From DAIRET01 sp036795455 (GTDB taxonomy: Bacteria > Bacteroidota > Ignavibacteria > Ignavibacteriales > Ignavibacteriaceae), in the NCBI GenBank assembly GCA_036795455.1, contig DAIRET010000051.1:1-17183 (forward strand): a stretch of 17,183 bases of DNA, in the 5' to 3' direction. Below the pieces are notes generated by a model, which had not been told where the DNA came from, did not search any database, and saw nothing but the letters and a program-made list of their open reading frames with translations. Position 1 is the first letter of the stretch, and every line of letters starts with the position of its first letter. A program made the position numbers and the translations under genes. Below are positions 7,105 through 14,485 of the stretch, piece after piece.

Positions 7105-8352
7105 TTAACTTTTTTCTTCCCAGATTGTGGCAATTGTTACTATAACTCTTACAGCCATTTCCATATCCTGAATTGCTACCCATTCTGTTTTTGAGTGGAA
7201 ACTATGTTCACCCGCAAAAATATTCGGAGTTGGTAACCCCATAAAAGATAGCCTGGAACCATCAGTTCCGCCCCGGATGGGAGAAAAAATCGGTGTTATA
7301 TCCAGTCTTTTCATTGCTTCAAGTGCGTAATCGGAAACATGCGGATGATCTTTCAGAATATACTTCATATTGCGGTATTGTTCGTTTACTTTAACAACTA
7401 CTTTAGAACCGGGGAATGCTTTAATTGAATTGTTAGCAAGTTCGGTAAGAAAATCTTCATACTCTTTCAGCTTCTCAACTTCAAAATCTCTAATTATAAA
7501 CTTTAAAGTTGTCTGCTCTTCATTCCCGTTGATTGCAACACAGTGTACAAATCCTTCTCTCCCTTCGGTTGTTTCGGGGGAGAGTCTGTCTTTAGGAAGG
7601 GATTCAAGAAAGTGTGCGGCAATTTTCATTGAGTTGATCATTTTAGCTTTTGCATAACCGGGATGAATATTTTTTCCCTGAAATACAATCGTCATCGAAT
7701 CGGCGCAAAAAGTTTCAGCTTCAACTTCGCCTCTAGTTTGCCCGTCTACAGTATAAGCATATTTAGCACCGAACTTTTCAACGTTAAACTTTTCAGTACC
7801 TCTACCGACTTCTTCATCCGGAGTGAAACAAACTTTAATTGTTCCGTGTTTAACTTCCGGATGTTTAATAAAGTAGTTTACTGCATCAACTATTTCGGCA
7901 ACGCCACACTTATTATCCGCACCGAGCAGTGTTGTTCCATCGGCAGTAATAATATCATACCCTATCATATCTTTTAAATCGGGATTTTCGGATGCTTTAA
8001 TTACAATCCCATCATTCGGCAGATGAATATCTCCCCCCCCGTAGTTTTTATGAATTAACGGTTTAACATTTGCACCGGAAACTGCAGGCGAAGTATCAAC
8101 ATGAGCAATGAAACCGATAGCGGGAACATCTTTACCGGAATTCGATGGAAGAGTTGCTGTTACATATCCGTGTTCATCCATTTCGGCGTCGGTTAACCCG
8201 ACCGCTTTCAGTTCGTTTACAAGGTATTTTGATAGTTCTTTCTGCTTTTCAGTACTGGGGAAAGATGTAGATTCATCATCTGATTGAGTATCATACTTTA
8301 CGTACTCCAAAAATCTTTCTACGCAAGTATATTTATAATTAGCGTCAAACAT
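7105..8352 (-). CDS. pepT: Peptidase T (tripeptide aminopeptidase, M20 family)
   Basis: The 415-residue protein is close to the usual ~409 of PepT. M20 metal and catalytic residues are visible: H84 in IAHVDTSP, D146 in LLGADNKCG, E180/E181 in TPDEEVG, D203 in YTVDGQ, and a C-terminal His at 383 or 386 in AGEHSFHSK. It removes the N-terminal residue from tripeptides in the cytoplasm using two zinc ions. The common GADDK motif reads GADNK here, but the bridging Asp is kept. ATG at 8352 is chosen because GAGGTG (8356-8361 on this strand) is an ideal Shine-Dalgarno 3 nt upstream; the in-frame GTG at 8358 falls inside that ribosome site. A glycosyltransferase gene follows by 2 nt. Confidence 0.95.
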   Translation of the reverse strand: MFDANYKYTCVERFLEYVKYDTQSDDESTSFPSTEKQKELSKYLVNELKAVGLTDAEMDEHGYVTATLPSNSGKDVPAIGFIAHVDTSPAVSGANVKPLIHKNYGGGDIHLPNDGIVIKASENPDLKDMIGYDIITADGTTLLGADNKCGVAEIVDAVNYFIKHPEVKHGTIKVCFTPDEEVGRGTEKFNVEKFGAKYAYTVDGQTRGEVEAETFCADSMTIVFQGKNIHPGYAKAKMINSMKIAAHFLESLPKDRLSPETTEGREGFVHCVAINGNEEQTTLKFIIRDFEVEKLKEYEDFLTELANNSIKAFPGSKVVVKVNEQYRNMKYILKDHPHVSDYALEAMKRLDITPIFSPIRGGTDGSRLSFMGLPTPNIFAGEHSFHSKTEWVAIQDMEMAVRVIVTIATIWEEKS

Positions 8353-8395
8353 GTGCACCTCATTTTTTTATGGTTAAATTTATTGATATTCTATC

Positions 8396-8442
8396 TTGAA
8401 AAAATTCTGTATAATTATAACCAAATATATAAATTTTTTCAA
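8396..8442. repeat. Perfect 11-bp inverted repeat in pepT / T9SS-cargo divergent region
   Basis: TTGAAAAAATT at 8396-8406 and its exact reverse complement AATTTTTTCAA at 8432-8442 are separated by 25 nt. The right arm contains the predicted pepT -35 hexamer and the left arm lies just past the predicted transcription start. A dimeric regulator site or a leader hairpin are both possible; so is chance in AT-rich DNA. Confidence 0.5.
8414..8442 (-). promoter_or_regulatory. Predicted sigma-70-type promoter for pepT
   Basis: Read on the minus strand, TTGAAA (8442-8437), a spacer of exactly 17 nt, and TATAAT (8419-8414) form a near-consensus -35/-10 pair. This would give a start near 8407 and a leader of about 55 nt to the pepT ATG. 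A TATATTTG sequence that fits the Bacteroidota -7 consensus overlaps the spacer, so which element is used is open. Confidence 0.5.
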
Positions 8443-8531
8443 CTGCCGGTTAAAGTTTTTTTATTTAATCGTCGTTTGAACTTGTACAAAGTATTTTTAA
8501 GGTGATTTTATTTTACTTAACTGGAAAGAAG

Positions 8532-9656
8532 ATGAACTCAACGCTGACAAAATTATTATTAACTTTATTCCTTTTTACTCTCACTGTTTTTTCGCAGGAG
8601 GAGACTACAGTCTACTTTGAAACCGGTGGAATCGGATTCAAACTTGATAAGTACGGAGCAATTAAAGTTACATCATCATCGTTATCATTAAACCATATTG
8701 AAAGAGCATCAATTCTTGTATCTAAAGACTCTGCTCATGTTTTCGATTATTTGGAAGATGCAGGCAGTGTTATTCTCCCTGAAGTTGTTTCAACTCCTTC
8801 TTATGGAGACCATGAGTTGTCGGCAACCATTAATAATAGTTACTCATCGATTCAACCTGATGTTGATGTTAAGATTAATGTCTATGGTTGGAATGGAAGC
8901 GCTTTCGGTTTGCTGAGATATGAAATTACAAACAGAGAAAGCGATACATTAAATTCGCTTGCAGGGATAGAAGTTTTACCTTCAGTAAACAATTCGTTCG
9001 GATTTGAAAAAGTGTACGTCGACCCGGTAAAAAGTGTGATTAGAATCTCTAAAAATAAATTTGTTGGATTCAGATACTTGTCTCACCGGATTTACTCGGG
9101 GAAAGTTTTTACATGGAGAGCCGGTTATGCAGCCGATACAAGTTATTTTAAATGGATGAATTCCGGTGAAATCGATACAAATTTTAGTGCTGGAAACGAC
9201 GGCTCCGTTATAGTAAGTGGTAATTATTATAGAAAGATACCTCCCGGCAGCATAGACACATTTTGGATTGCAGTTGCAGTCGGGGATTCGCTGGAAGCGT
9301 TTGAATCGAATATTGATACCGCTTCATTAAAAATTCCGGGGATACTAAATAGCATTAAAAATGATAATGTAATTGTAGATAGGTTTAATCTTTATCAAAA
9401 TTATCCGAATCCTTTTAACCCGGTTACAACGATTAAGTATTCTATCCCGGTAAATGTGAACAGTCAAATTTTTAATGTGAAACTGAACGTGTTTGATATT
9501 CTTGGTAACGAAGTAGCAGTTTTAGTAAATGAACAAAAATCACCCGGAGAGTATGAAGTTAGATTTGATGCGGGAAGCCTATCAAGCGGTGTTTATTTTT
9601 ACCGGTTAAAAGCAGGTGATTTTATAGAATCCCGAAAAATGCTTTTACTCAAATAA
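8532..9656 (+). CDS. Exported protein with T9SS type A sorting domain
   Basis: The 374-residue protein starts with a signal peptide (MNSTLTKLLLTLFLF..., cleavage near residue 21 after TVFSQ). Its middle ~260 residues are beta-rich and unrecognised. Residues 285-374 form the T9SS C-terminal signal: NLYQNYPNPFNPVTTIKYSIP, a strand LNVFDILGNEV, then GEYEVRFDAGSLSSGVYFYRLKAG and a terminal basic KMLLLK. The ribosome site GGAAAGAAG directly precedes ATG 8532, and starting there places the signal peptide at the very N-terminus, so the upstream in-frame GTG at 8502 is rejected. By family it crosses the inner membrane by Sec and the outer membrane by the type IX system and is anchored or released. 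Its catalytic or binding role is unknown. Confidence 0.88.
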   Translation: MNSTLTKLLLTLFLFTLTVFSQEETTVYFETGGIGFKLDKYGAIKVTSSSLSLNHIERASILVSKDSAHVFDYLEDAGSVILPEVVSTPSYGDHELSATINNSYSSIQPDVDVKINVYGWNGSAFGLLRYEITNRESDTLNSLAGIEVLPSVNNSFGFEKVYVDPVKSVIRISKNKFVGFRYLSHRIYSGKVFTWRAGYAADTSYFKWMNSGEIDTNFSAGNDGSVIVSGNYYRKIPPGSIDTFWIAVAVGDSLEAFESNIDTASLKIPGILNSIKNDNVIVDRFNLYQNYPNPFNPVTTIKYSIPVNVNSQIFNVKLNVFDILGNEVAVLVNEQKSPGEYEVRFDAGSLSSGVYFYRLKAGDFIESRKMLLLK

Positions 9657-9663
9657 AATATGC

Positions 9664-9683
9664 ATTCATTTAAAGGAATGAAT
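9664..9683 (+). terminator. Possible terminator hairpin after T9SS-cargo gene
   Basis: A perfect 7-bp inverted repeat, ATTCATT - loop TAAAGG - AATGAAT, begins 8 nt after the stop codon. The stem is AT-rich and no strong T-run follows, so it may be a weak terminator or only an mRNA 3'-end structure. recG begins 57 nt further on. Confidence 0.4.
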
Positions 9684-9739
9684 TAAGACCGGTTTAATGT
9701 CAATAATCCCAAAGTAATTTTTCACTTAATTGATCAGTT

Positions 9740-11935
9740 TTGAAATCACTTAACGAACCGATACAATATCTTAAATCCGTTGGACCCAAGCGGGCAGCTT
9801 CTTTTACCAAAGTAGGCATTAAAACCGTAAAGGATTTGCTCTACTATTTTCCCTCAAAGTATCTTGACAGAACAACGTTACTCTCTTCAAGTGAGGCTTA
9901 CAACATTGTTGAAAGGGGTTACGACGGGGAAATAACAGTAATCGGGAAAGTAACTTCAAAAGAAAAGCGCATTTTTAACAGGAAAGAAATCTTAAAGGTA
10001 GCTATGCGCGACCGGGAAGGTTTTTTTGAATGCGTTTGGTTCCAGGGAGCAAAATACTTTGAGAATAAATTTGACGAAGGAGAAGTATTTGCTGTATCGG
10101 CTAAACCGTCAATTTCGAAATTTAACAATCTCCAGTTTGTTCATCCCGATTTCGATAGAATATCCGAAGATGAATCGCAAACGTTTTACAGCACCGGGAA
10201 AATAATTCCGTTTTACAGGATACCCAAAGAACTAAAGGCGACAAACATCGGGGATATTAGTTTGAGGAAAATGTTGACTTTTATTCTTGATGGCTACCTC
10301 GATGAAATTGAAGATACGCTTCCGCCACAACTGATTGAAAAAAATTCATTGCTCGATCTCAGCTCTGCACTTCGTTTTATTCATTACCCGGAAAATATGA
10401 AACAGGTAGATGAAGCACGTATAAGATTCAAATACGAAGAACTGTTTTATCTTGAGCTACTTGTTGCCTTACGTAAAAATAATTATAAAGAGAAAGTGCC
10501 GGGTATTTCGTTTCAGATTAAAAGTAAACTTGTCCCGCAATTTATTAAAACACTTCCATTTGAGTTAACTTCTGCACAGAAGCATGTTTTGACTGAAATT
10601 AAAAACGACATGTTATCGGAAAAACCGATGAATAGATTGTTGCAGGGAGACGTGGGAAGCGGTAAAACTATTGTCGCACTTATTGCCATGTTAATAGCTA
10701 TTGACAGCGGTTATCAGGCTGCTATTATGGCTCCGACGGAAATTCTTGCAGACCAGCATGCAAGGAACATAAGTAAAATGATGAACGATTTATATACACA
10801 TTTCCCTGAAAGGAAAATAAAAGTTTCGCTGTTGATAGGCGGACAGAAAAAGACGGAACGGGAAAAACGGCTAGAAGAAATCGAACTGCAGGAGGCGGAT
10901 ATAATCGTCGGTACTCACGCAATATTTGAACAGAATGTGAAGTTCAAGAATCTCGGACTCATTGTGATAGATGAGCAGCATCGCTTCGGAGTTGTTCAAC
11001 GGGCTGAATTGATTAAGAAGGCGGCTTCTCCCGATATAATCGTGATGTCGGCAACTCCTATTCCGAGAACTTTATCAATGACTGTTTACGGTGACCTTGA
11101 CGTATCAATTATTAACGAGATGCCGAAAAACAGGAAACCTATTAGAACACTTTTACGGGGCGAAACAAAACTGCCTGAAATATATCAATTCATTAATGAG
11201 AAAGCGAAAGAAGGCTGCCAATCTTTTATCGTTTACCCGCTTGTTGAAGAGTCGGAAAAACTTGAATTGAAAGCAGCCGTTACCTACTTCGAAGAGCTTT
11301 CAAAAACGTATTTGAAGGAATTGCGTGTCGGGTTAATTCACGGTAGAATGAAATGGCGTGAAAAAGAGGATGTGATGCTTCTATTCGCTGCAAAGGAGTA
11401 TGATGTTATAATTTCTACAACTGTTATTGAAGTCGGTATTGATATTCCGTCCGCCAATATAATGCTTATTAACGATGCACATAGATTCGGTTTATCGCAG
11501 TTGCACCAACTTAGAGGAAGAGTTGGAAGAGGAGCCGAGCAAGCATACTGTATTCTTGTAACAAAAGATGAAATAACCGCAGCATCCGCAAGGTTAAAAG
11601 ATAAACTTGAATACTTATCCCCGGTTGAACTTGAAAAGTATAAATCTTCCATACGATTACAGACAATGGTGAAATACACCGACGGTTTCAAGATTGCGGA
11701 AATAGATATGAAACTACGGGGTCCGGGGGATATATTCGGAATACAGCAGAGCGGGTTCCCGGCGCTGAAATATGCAGACTTAACAACGGACGTTGAGATA
11801 TTATTGAATGCCAAAAGAGACGCATTTAAGATAATCGAAGAGGACCCGAAAATCTTCTCACCACAAAATGCAATTGCACGAAAAAACCTTATCGAACACT
11901 ATTCCGACAATCTAAAATACGCGAAGATCGGGTAG
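9740..11935 (+). CDS. recG: ATP-dependent DNA helicase RecG
   Basis: This 731-residue protein is slightly longer than the ~690 common for RecG. Residues 1-270 hold the wedge/OB region that binds branched DNA. The motor shows Walker A GDVGSGKT (303-310), DEQH box (411-414), SATPIPRT (437-444), and the motif VI region LRGRVGRG (591-598). The GPGDIFGIQQSG block near the C-terminus is the RecG family's TRG-like element. It remodels stalled forks and Holliday junctions. The start appears to be TTG at 9740: a TGA at 9731-9733 in frame blocks any upstream start, and the N-terminus SLNEPIQYLKSVGPKRA is where the family begins. No strong Shine-Dalgarno is visible. About 17 of 29 prolines use CCG, which I take as native codon preference. 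Confidence 0.97.
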   Translation: MKSLNEPIQYLKSVGPKRAASFTKVGIKTVKDLLYYFPSKYLDRTTLLSSSEAYNIVERGYDGEITVIGKVTSKEKRIFNRKEILKVAMRDREGFFECVWFQGAKYFENKFDEGEVFAVSAKPSISKFNNLQFVHPDFDRISEDESQTFYSTGKIIPFYRIPKELKATNIGDISLRKMLTFILDGYLDEIEDTLPPQLIEKNSLLDLSSALRFIHYPENMKQVDEARIRFKYEELFYLELLVALRKNNYKEKVPGISFQIKSKLVPQFIKTLPFELTSAQKHVLTEIKNDMLSEKPMNRLLQGDVGSGKTIVALIAMLIAIDSGYQAAIMAPTEILADQHARNISKMMNDLYTHFPERKIKVSLLIGGQKKTEREKRLEEIELQEADIIVGTHAIFEQNVKFKNLGLIVIDEQHRFGVVQRAELIKKAASPDIIVMSATPIPRTLSMTVYGDLDVSIINEMPKNRKPIRTLLRGETKLPEIYQFINEKAKEGCQSFIVYPLVEESEKLELKAAVTYFEELSKTYLKELRVGLIHGRMKWREKEDVMLLFAAKEYDVIISTTVIEVGIDIPSANIMLINDAHRFGLSQLHQLRGRVGRGAEQAYCILVTKDEITAASARLKDKLEYLSPVELEKYKSSIRLQTMVKYTDGFKIAEIDMKLRGPGDIFGIQQSGFPALKYADLTTDVEILLNAKRDAFKIIEEDPKIFSPQNAIARKNLIEHYSDNLKYAKIG

Positions 11936-11976
11936 AGGGGATAAGAATACGGGGAAAATAATTTAGTAGATTTTGC

Positions 11977-12005
11977 TTGACGGGTTAAAACATTTTCACT
12001 ATTTT
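11977..12005 (+). promoter_or_regulatory. Possible sigma-70-like promoter upstream of the TcmP cassette
   Basis: TTGACG (11977-11982), a 17-nt spacer, and TATTTT (12000-12005) approximate a -35/-10 pair in the 280-nt gap after recG. The -10 is weak, and a start here would leave a leader of about 200 nt before the TcmP gene. It is one of two candidates; the other is TAGATTTG at 12201. Confidence 0.3.
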
Positions 12006-12077
12006 AGTCCCCGCAAAGTAATTATTTGATTAATCTTCGGGTATTTTTGTTTTTGGTTCATAAAAATAAAATAGAAT

Positions 12078-12099
12078 TTAACCGGGATAACCGGCTTAA
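12078..12099. repeat. Hairpin in the recG-TcmP intergenic region
   Basis: Arms TTAACCGG and CCGG(C)TTAA pair as an 8-bp stem with one bulged C at 12095 and a 5-nt GATAA loop. AACCGG also occurs twice in direct orientation (12080-12085, 12089-12094). It could end recG transcription or be part of the TcmP leader. No T-run follows, and I recognise no known riboswitch in this region. Confidence 0.35.
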
Positions 12100-12200
12100 T
12101 AGAAGGAAACCAATCGTACTTTCATCTTTGATCTTAATACTGACACACTAAAATCATGAAATTAGAAATAATGTTTTTTTAAAGATTATACTATCCATAC

Positions 12201-12208
12201 TAGATTTG
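12201..12208 (+). promoter_or_regulatory. Candidate Bacteroidota -7 element abutting the TcmP start
   Basis: TAGATTTG fits TAnnTTTG exactly and ends 7 nt before the TcmP ATG. If used, transcription would begin at or next to the start codon and give a leaderless mRNA, which would agree with the absence of a Shine-Dalgarno there. No clear TTTG -33 element is seen, so this stays a suggestion. Confidence 0.3.
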
Positions 12209-12215
12209 AACAGTC

Positions 12216-13340
12216 ATGAGTAACGTAAATTTTTTTGATGAAAAATCTGAGCAGTCAAAAGTAAAAACATTAATTGTATCAAAGTATTTTGTGGCCTGGG
12301 CAAAAGTAATTATTGCTACAGCAAAAAGAAATAAACATATACCAAAGATTGCATACATTGATCTCTTTGCCGGACCAGGAAGATATAATGATGGAACCAA
12401 ATCAACCCCAGTAATGATTCTCGAAAGAGCATTATATGATACCGACTTGAAAAATAGTTTAGTCTCTGTTTTTAATGATGCAAACAAAGAATATGCTAAT
12501 AGCTTGAGAGAAGCAGTTGATGAAATTGAAGGGATAAATCAATTAAAATATTCACCAATAATTAAGAATGAAGAAATCACTGAAGGTATCGTAAAGGAAT
12601 TTGAAGAAATTTCTTTAATCCCAACTTTGCTTTTCGTTGATCCTTGGGGTTATAAGGGATTATCATTAAAATTGATTAGTTCGGTACTTAAGGATTGGGG
12701 ATGTGATAGCATTTTCTTTTTTAATTATACTCGGATAAATATGGGACTAAGTAATGACTTGGTTGAAACACATATTAATGCATTGTTTGGGGAAGTTAGA
12801 GCCGATTTGATTAGGCAAAGAATTTGTGAATTAAAACCAGAGCAGAGAGAAATTTACATTTTAGAACAATTAACACTTGCGTTAATGGAAATGGGAGGAA
12901 CATATACTCTTCCATTCGTTTTCAAAAACGAAGGAGGAAGAAGAACCAGCCATCATTTAATTTTTACAAGTAAGAATTTTAAAGGTTATGAGATAATGAA
13001 AGAAATTATGGCGAGAGAAAGCTCTCTTTCTGAACAAGGTGTAGCTTCCTTTGGATATAATCCGGCAGATATAAATACGCCTCTTTTATTTGAACTGTCT
13101 CGTCCCCTTGATGACTTAGGGGATTTGTTATTAAAAGAGTTTAAAGGCAAAGTACTTACCATGAATGAGATTTATCTTGCTCATAATGTTGGTAAACCCT
13201 ATATTGCACGAAATTATAAAACGGCCTTAAGAAAGCTCGAATCTGAAAATAAAATTATAACAAATCCTCCACCAAAAGAAAGAAAAAGAATAAAGGGGGA
13301 GGTTACTTTCGGGCCGGATGTACAAGTATTTTTTTCTTAA
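12216..13340 (+). CDS. tcmP: Three-Cys-motif partner protein TcmP
   Basis: This 374-residue protein opens with the family's typical segment (QSKVKTLIVSKYFVAWAKVI, residues 13-32). IDLFAGPG at 48-55 resembles the SAM-binding motif I of class I methyltransferases. DPWG at 142-145, after a hydrophobic strand, sits where a motif IV such as DPPY would be. FFFNYTR (167-173) and HHLIF (246-250) follow. Residues ~300-350, with LTMNEIYLAHNVGKPYIARN, look like a winged helix. TcmP is defined by pairing with a three-Cys protein, and that gene begins 9 nt after the stop. Function is not established; methyltransferase activity is inference from motifs. There is no Shine-Dalgarno, and TGA at 12207-12209 blocks an earlier start. 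Only about 2 of 16 prolines use CCG, unlike recG. Confidence 0.88.
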   Translation: MSNVNFFDEKSEQSKVKTLIVSKYFVAWAKVIIATAKRNKHIPKIAYIDLFAGPGRYNDGTKSTPVMILERALYDTDLKNSLVSVFNDANKEYANSLREAVDEIEGINQLKYSPIIKNEEITEGIVKEFEEISLIPTLLFVDPWGYKGLSLKLISSVLKDWGCDSIFFFNYTRINMGLSNDLVETHINALFGEVRADLIRQRICELKPEQREIYILEQLTLALMEMGGTYTLPFVFKNEGGRRTSHHLIFTSKNFKGYEIMKEIMARESSLSEQGVASFGYNPADINTPLLFELSRPLDDLGDLLLKEFKGKVLTMNEIYLAHNVGKPYIARNYKTALRKLESENKIITNPPPKERKRIKGEVTFGPDVQVFFS

Positions 13341-13349
13341 AGTAAATTT

Positions 13350-14072
13350 ATGGCAACAAAATCTTCTATAGAATGGACAGAATCTACATGGAACCCGGTA
13401 ACAGGGTGTAATAAAATTAGTCCCGGCTGCAAATTTTGCTATGCAGAAAGAATGTCCAAGAGGTTGAAGGCGATGGGATCGGCTAATTATGAGAATGGTT
13501 TTAGATTGACGTTACACGAGCATGTTCTAGAACTCCCGCTAAAATGGAAAAAACCTCAGACTATTTTTGTTAACTCTATGAGCGACCTTTTTCATAAGAA
13601 TGTCCCAATTGAGTTTATACAAAAGGTGTTTGGTGTTATGAACAGTACCGCCTGGCATACTTATCAAGTATTAACTAAACGCTCTGATAGATTAAAAGAA
13701 TTAAGTATGAAACTGAACTGGGGAAAAAATATCTGGATGGGAGTAAGTGTTGAAAATCAGGATTATATTTATCGAATTGATAACTTAAGGAATACGGGCG
13801 CTTCTGTAAAATTTTTATCACTTGAACCACTCATTGGGCCTATAAGGAGATTACAACTAAAAAATATAGATTGGGTTATCGTCGGGGGTGAGTCAGGACC
13901 CGGATCGCGACCAATAGAAACTGAATGGGTACTTGATATTAAAGACCAATGCAAAGAAGCTCGGGTTCCGTTTTTCTTTAAACAGTGGGGTGGTTCAAAT
14001 AAAAAGAAAACAGGTCGACTCCTTGAAGGAAGAACCTGGGATGAGTTACCCCTTCGCCAGAAATCGGCATAA
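13350..14072 (+). CDS. DUF5131 / phage Gp37-Gp68 family three-Cys protein
   Basis: The 240-residue protein carries the family N-terminus SSIEWTESTWNPVTGCNKIS, then GCKFCYAERMSKR. The three cysteines C20, C27 and C30 make a CX6CX2C cluster likely to hold an Fe-S cluster. The later SMSDLFHK (75-82), VLTKRSDRL, WMGVSVENQ, FLSLEPLIGP and VIVGGESGPGSRP blocks, ending with PFFFKQWGG, identify the DUF5131 (Gp37/Gp68) family. The cysteines followed by an apparent alternating alpha/beta body resemble radical-SAM enzymes, though the spacing is not the classical CX3CX2C; activity is unproven. It lies 9 nt after TcmP, in the standard order for the pair. The family was named from mycobacteriophage genes, consistent with horizontal spread. 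The gene converges on the AhpD-like gene. Confidence 0.92.
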   Translation: MATKSSIEWTESTWNPVTGCNKISPGCKFCYAERMSKRLKAMGSANYENGFRLTLHEHVLELPLKWKKPQTIFVNSMSDLFHKNVPIEFIQKVFGVMNSTAWHTYQVLTKRSDRLKELSMKLNWGKNIWMGVSVENQDYIYRIDNLRNTGASVKFLSLEPLIGPIRRLQLKNIDWVIVGGESGPGSRPIETEWVLDIKDQCKEARVPFFFKQWGGSNKKKTGRLLEGRTWDELPLRQKSA

Positions 14073-14107
14073 TGTCATTCTACTTCTTGTTACTATTCTC
14101 TTGATTC

Positions 14108-14461
14108 TTATTCTTTCCCATCATCAAAAATTTCATCCATTACGTCGAAAGCATATCTTAAGTGGGGGATAACGATTGAACCGCCTACTATTAATGCAAT
14201 GTTGAATGCTTCGATTAATTCCTCTCTTGTAGCACCTTCCTGGATTGAACGGTCAATATGATAAAAGATACAATCGTTGCACCGCAAAACCATTGAACCG
14301 ACAAGTCCCATCAACTCTTTCATCTTTGCTGGTAATGCTCCGTCAAGATAGGCTTTATTGTCGAGTGCAAAAAATTTGTTGAAATCCCTAAAACCGGAAT
14401 TCAATATATTTTCATTCATATCAAGCCTGTACTTGCGTGTTTCCGTGATGCTCTTTTTCAT
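14108..14461 (-). CDS. Carboxymuconolactone decarboxylase / AhpD-like protein
   Basis: This 117-residue all-helical protein has the redox motif C61-N-D-C64 followed by H68 (LRCNDCIFYH), the CxxCxxxH pattern of AhpD-type peroxidase reductases. Later EGATREELIEAFNIALIVGGSIVIPHLRYA matches the CMD family core. The family includes gamma-carboxymuconolactone decarboxylase and AhpD; the Cys pair favours a thiol-disulfide role over decarboxylation. It lies 24 nt after the hemL stop on the same strand, so it is probably the last gene of a truA-hemL transcript, which might link it to oxidative stress during tetrapyrrole synthesis. That link is inference from position. Confidence 0.88.
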   Translation of the reverse strand: MKKSITETRKYRLDMNENILNSGFRDFNKFFALDNKAYLDGALPAKMKELMGLVGSMVLRCNDCIFYHIDRSIQEGATREELIEAFNIALIVGGSIVIPHLRYAFDVMDEIFDDGKE

Positions 14462-14485
14462 AACTCGTTCCTTGAATAATGCTTT

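Noticed and set aside
7103..7183. 27-residue N-terminal extension of the glycosyltransferase
   Set aside because: Those codons are pepT read in another frame; ATG 7102 has its own GGAAG ribosome site and gives the normal family start.
8284..8505. 73-codon plus-strand frame across the pepT / T9SS-cargo divergent region
   Set aside because: It runs through the pepT promoter and start region, is dominated by Phe, Leu, Ile and Tyr from AT-rich DNA, and has no domain.
11338..11814. 158-codon minus-strand frame inside recG
   Set aside because: It lies wholly opposite conserved RecG motifs, and its composition is that expected of an antisense shadow.
11950..12013. CGGGGA / TCCCCG inverted repeat after recG as a terminator
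   Set aside because: The 6-bp arms are 52 nt apart, so a stable hairpin is unlikely; it is probably chance.
12200..12487. 95-codon minus-strand frame opposite the start of TcmP
   Set aside because: It is the antisense shadow of a gene with strong family motifs and has no ribosome site or recognisable domain.
12216..14072. Treating the cassette as a prophage remnant or integron
   Set aside because: No integrase, structural phage gene, attachment repeat or tRNA flank is present; phage kinship rests only on the DUF5131 family name.
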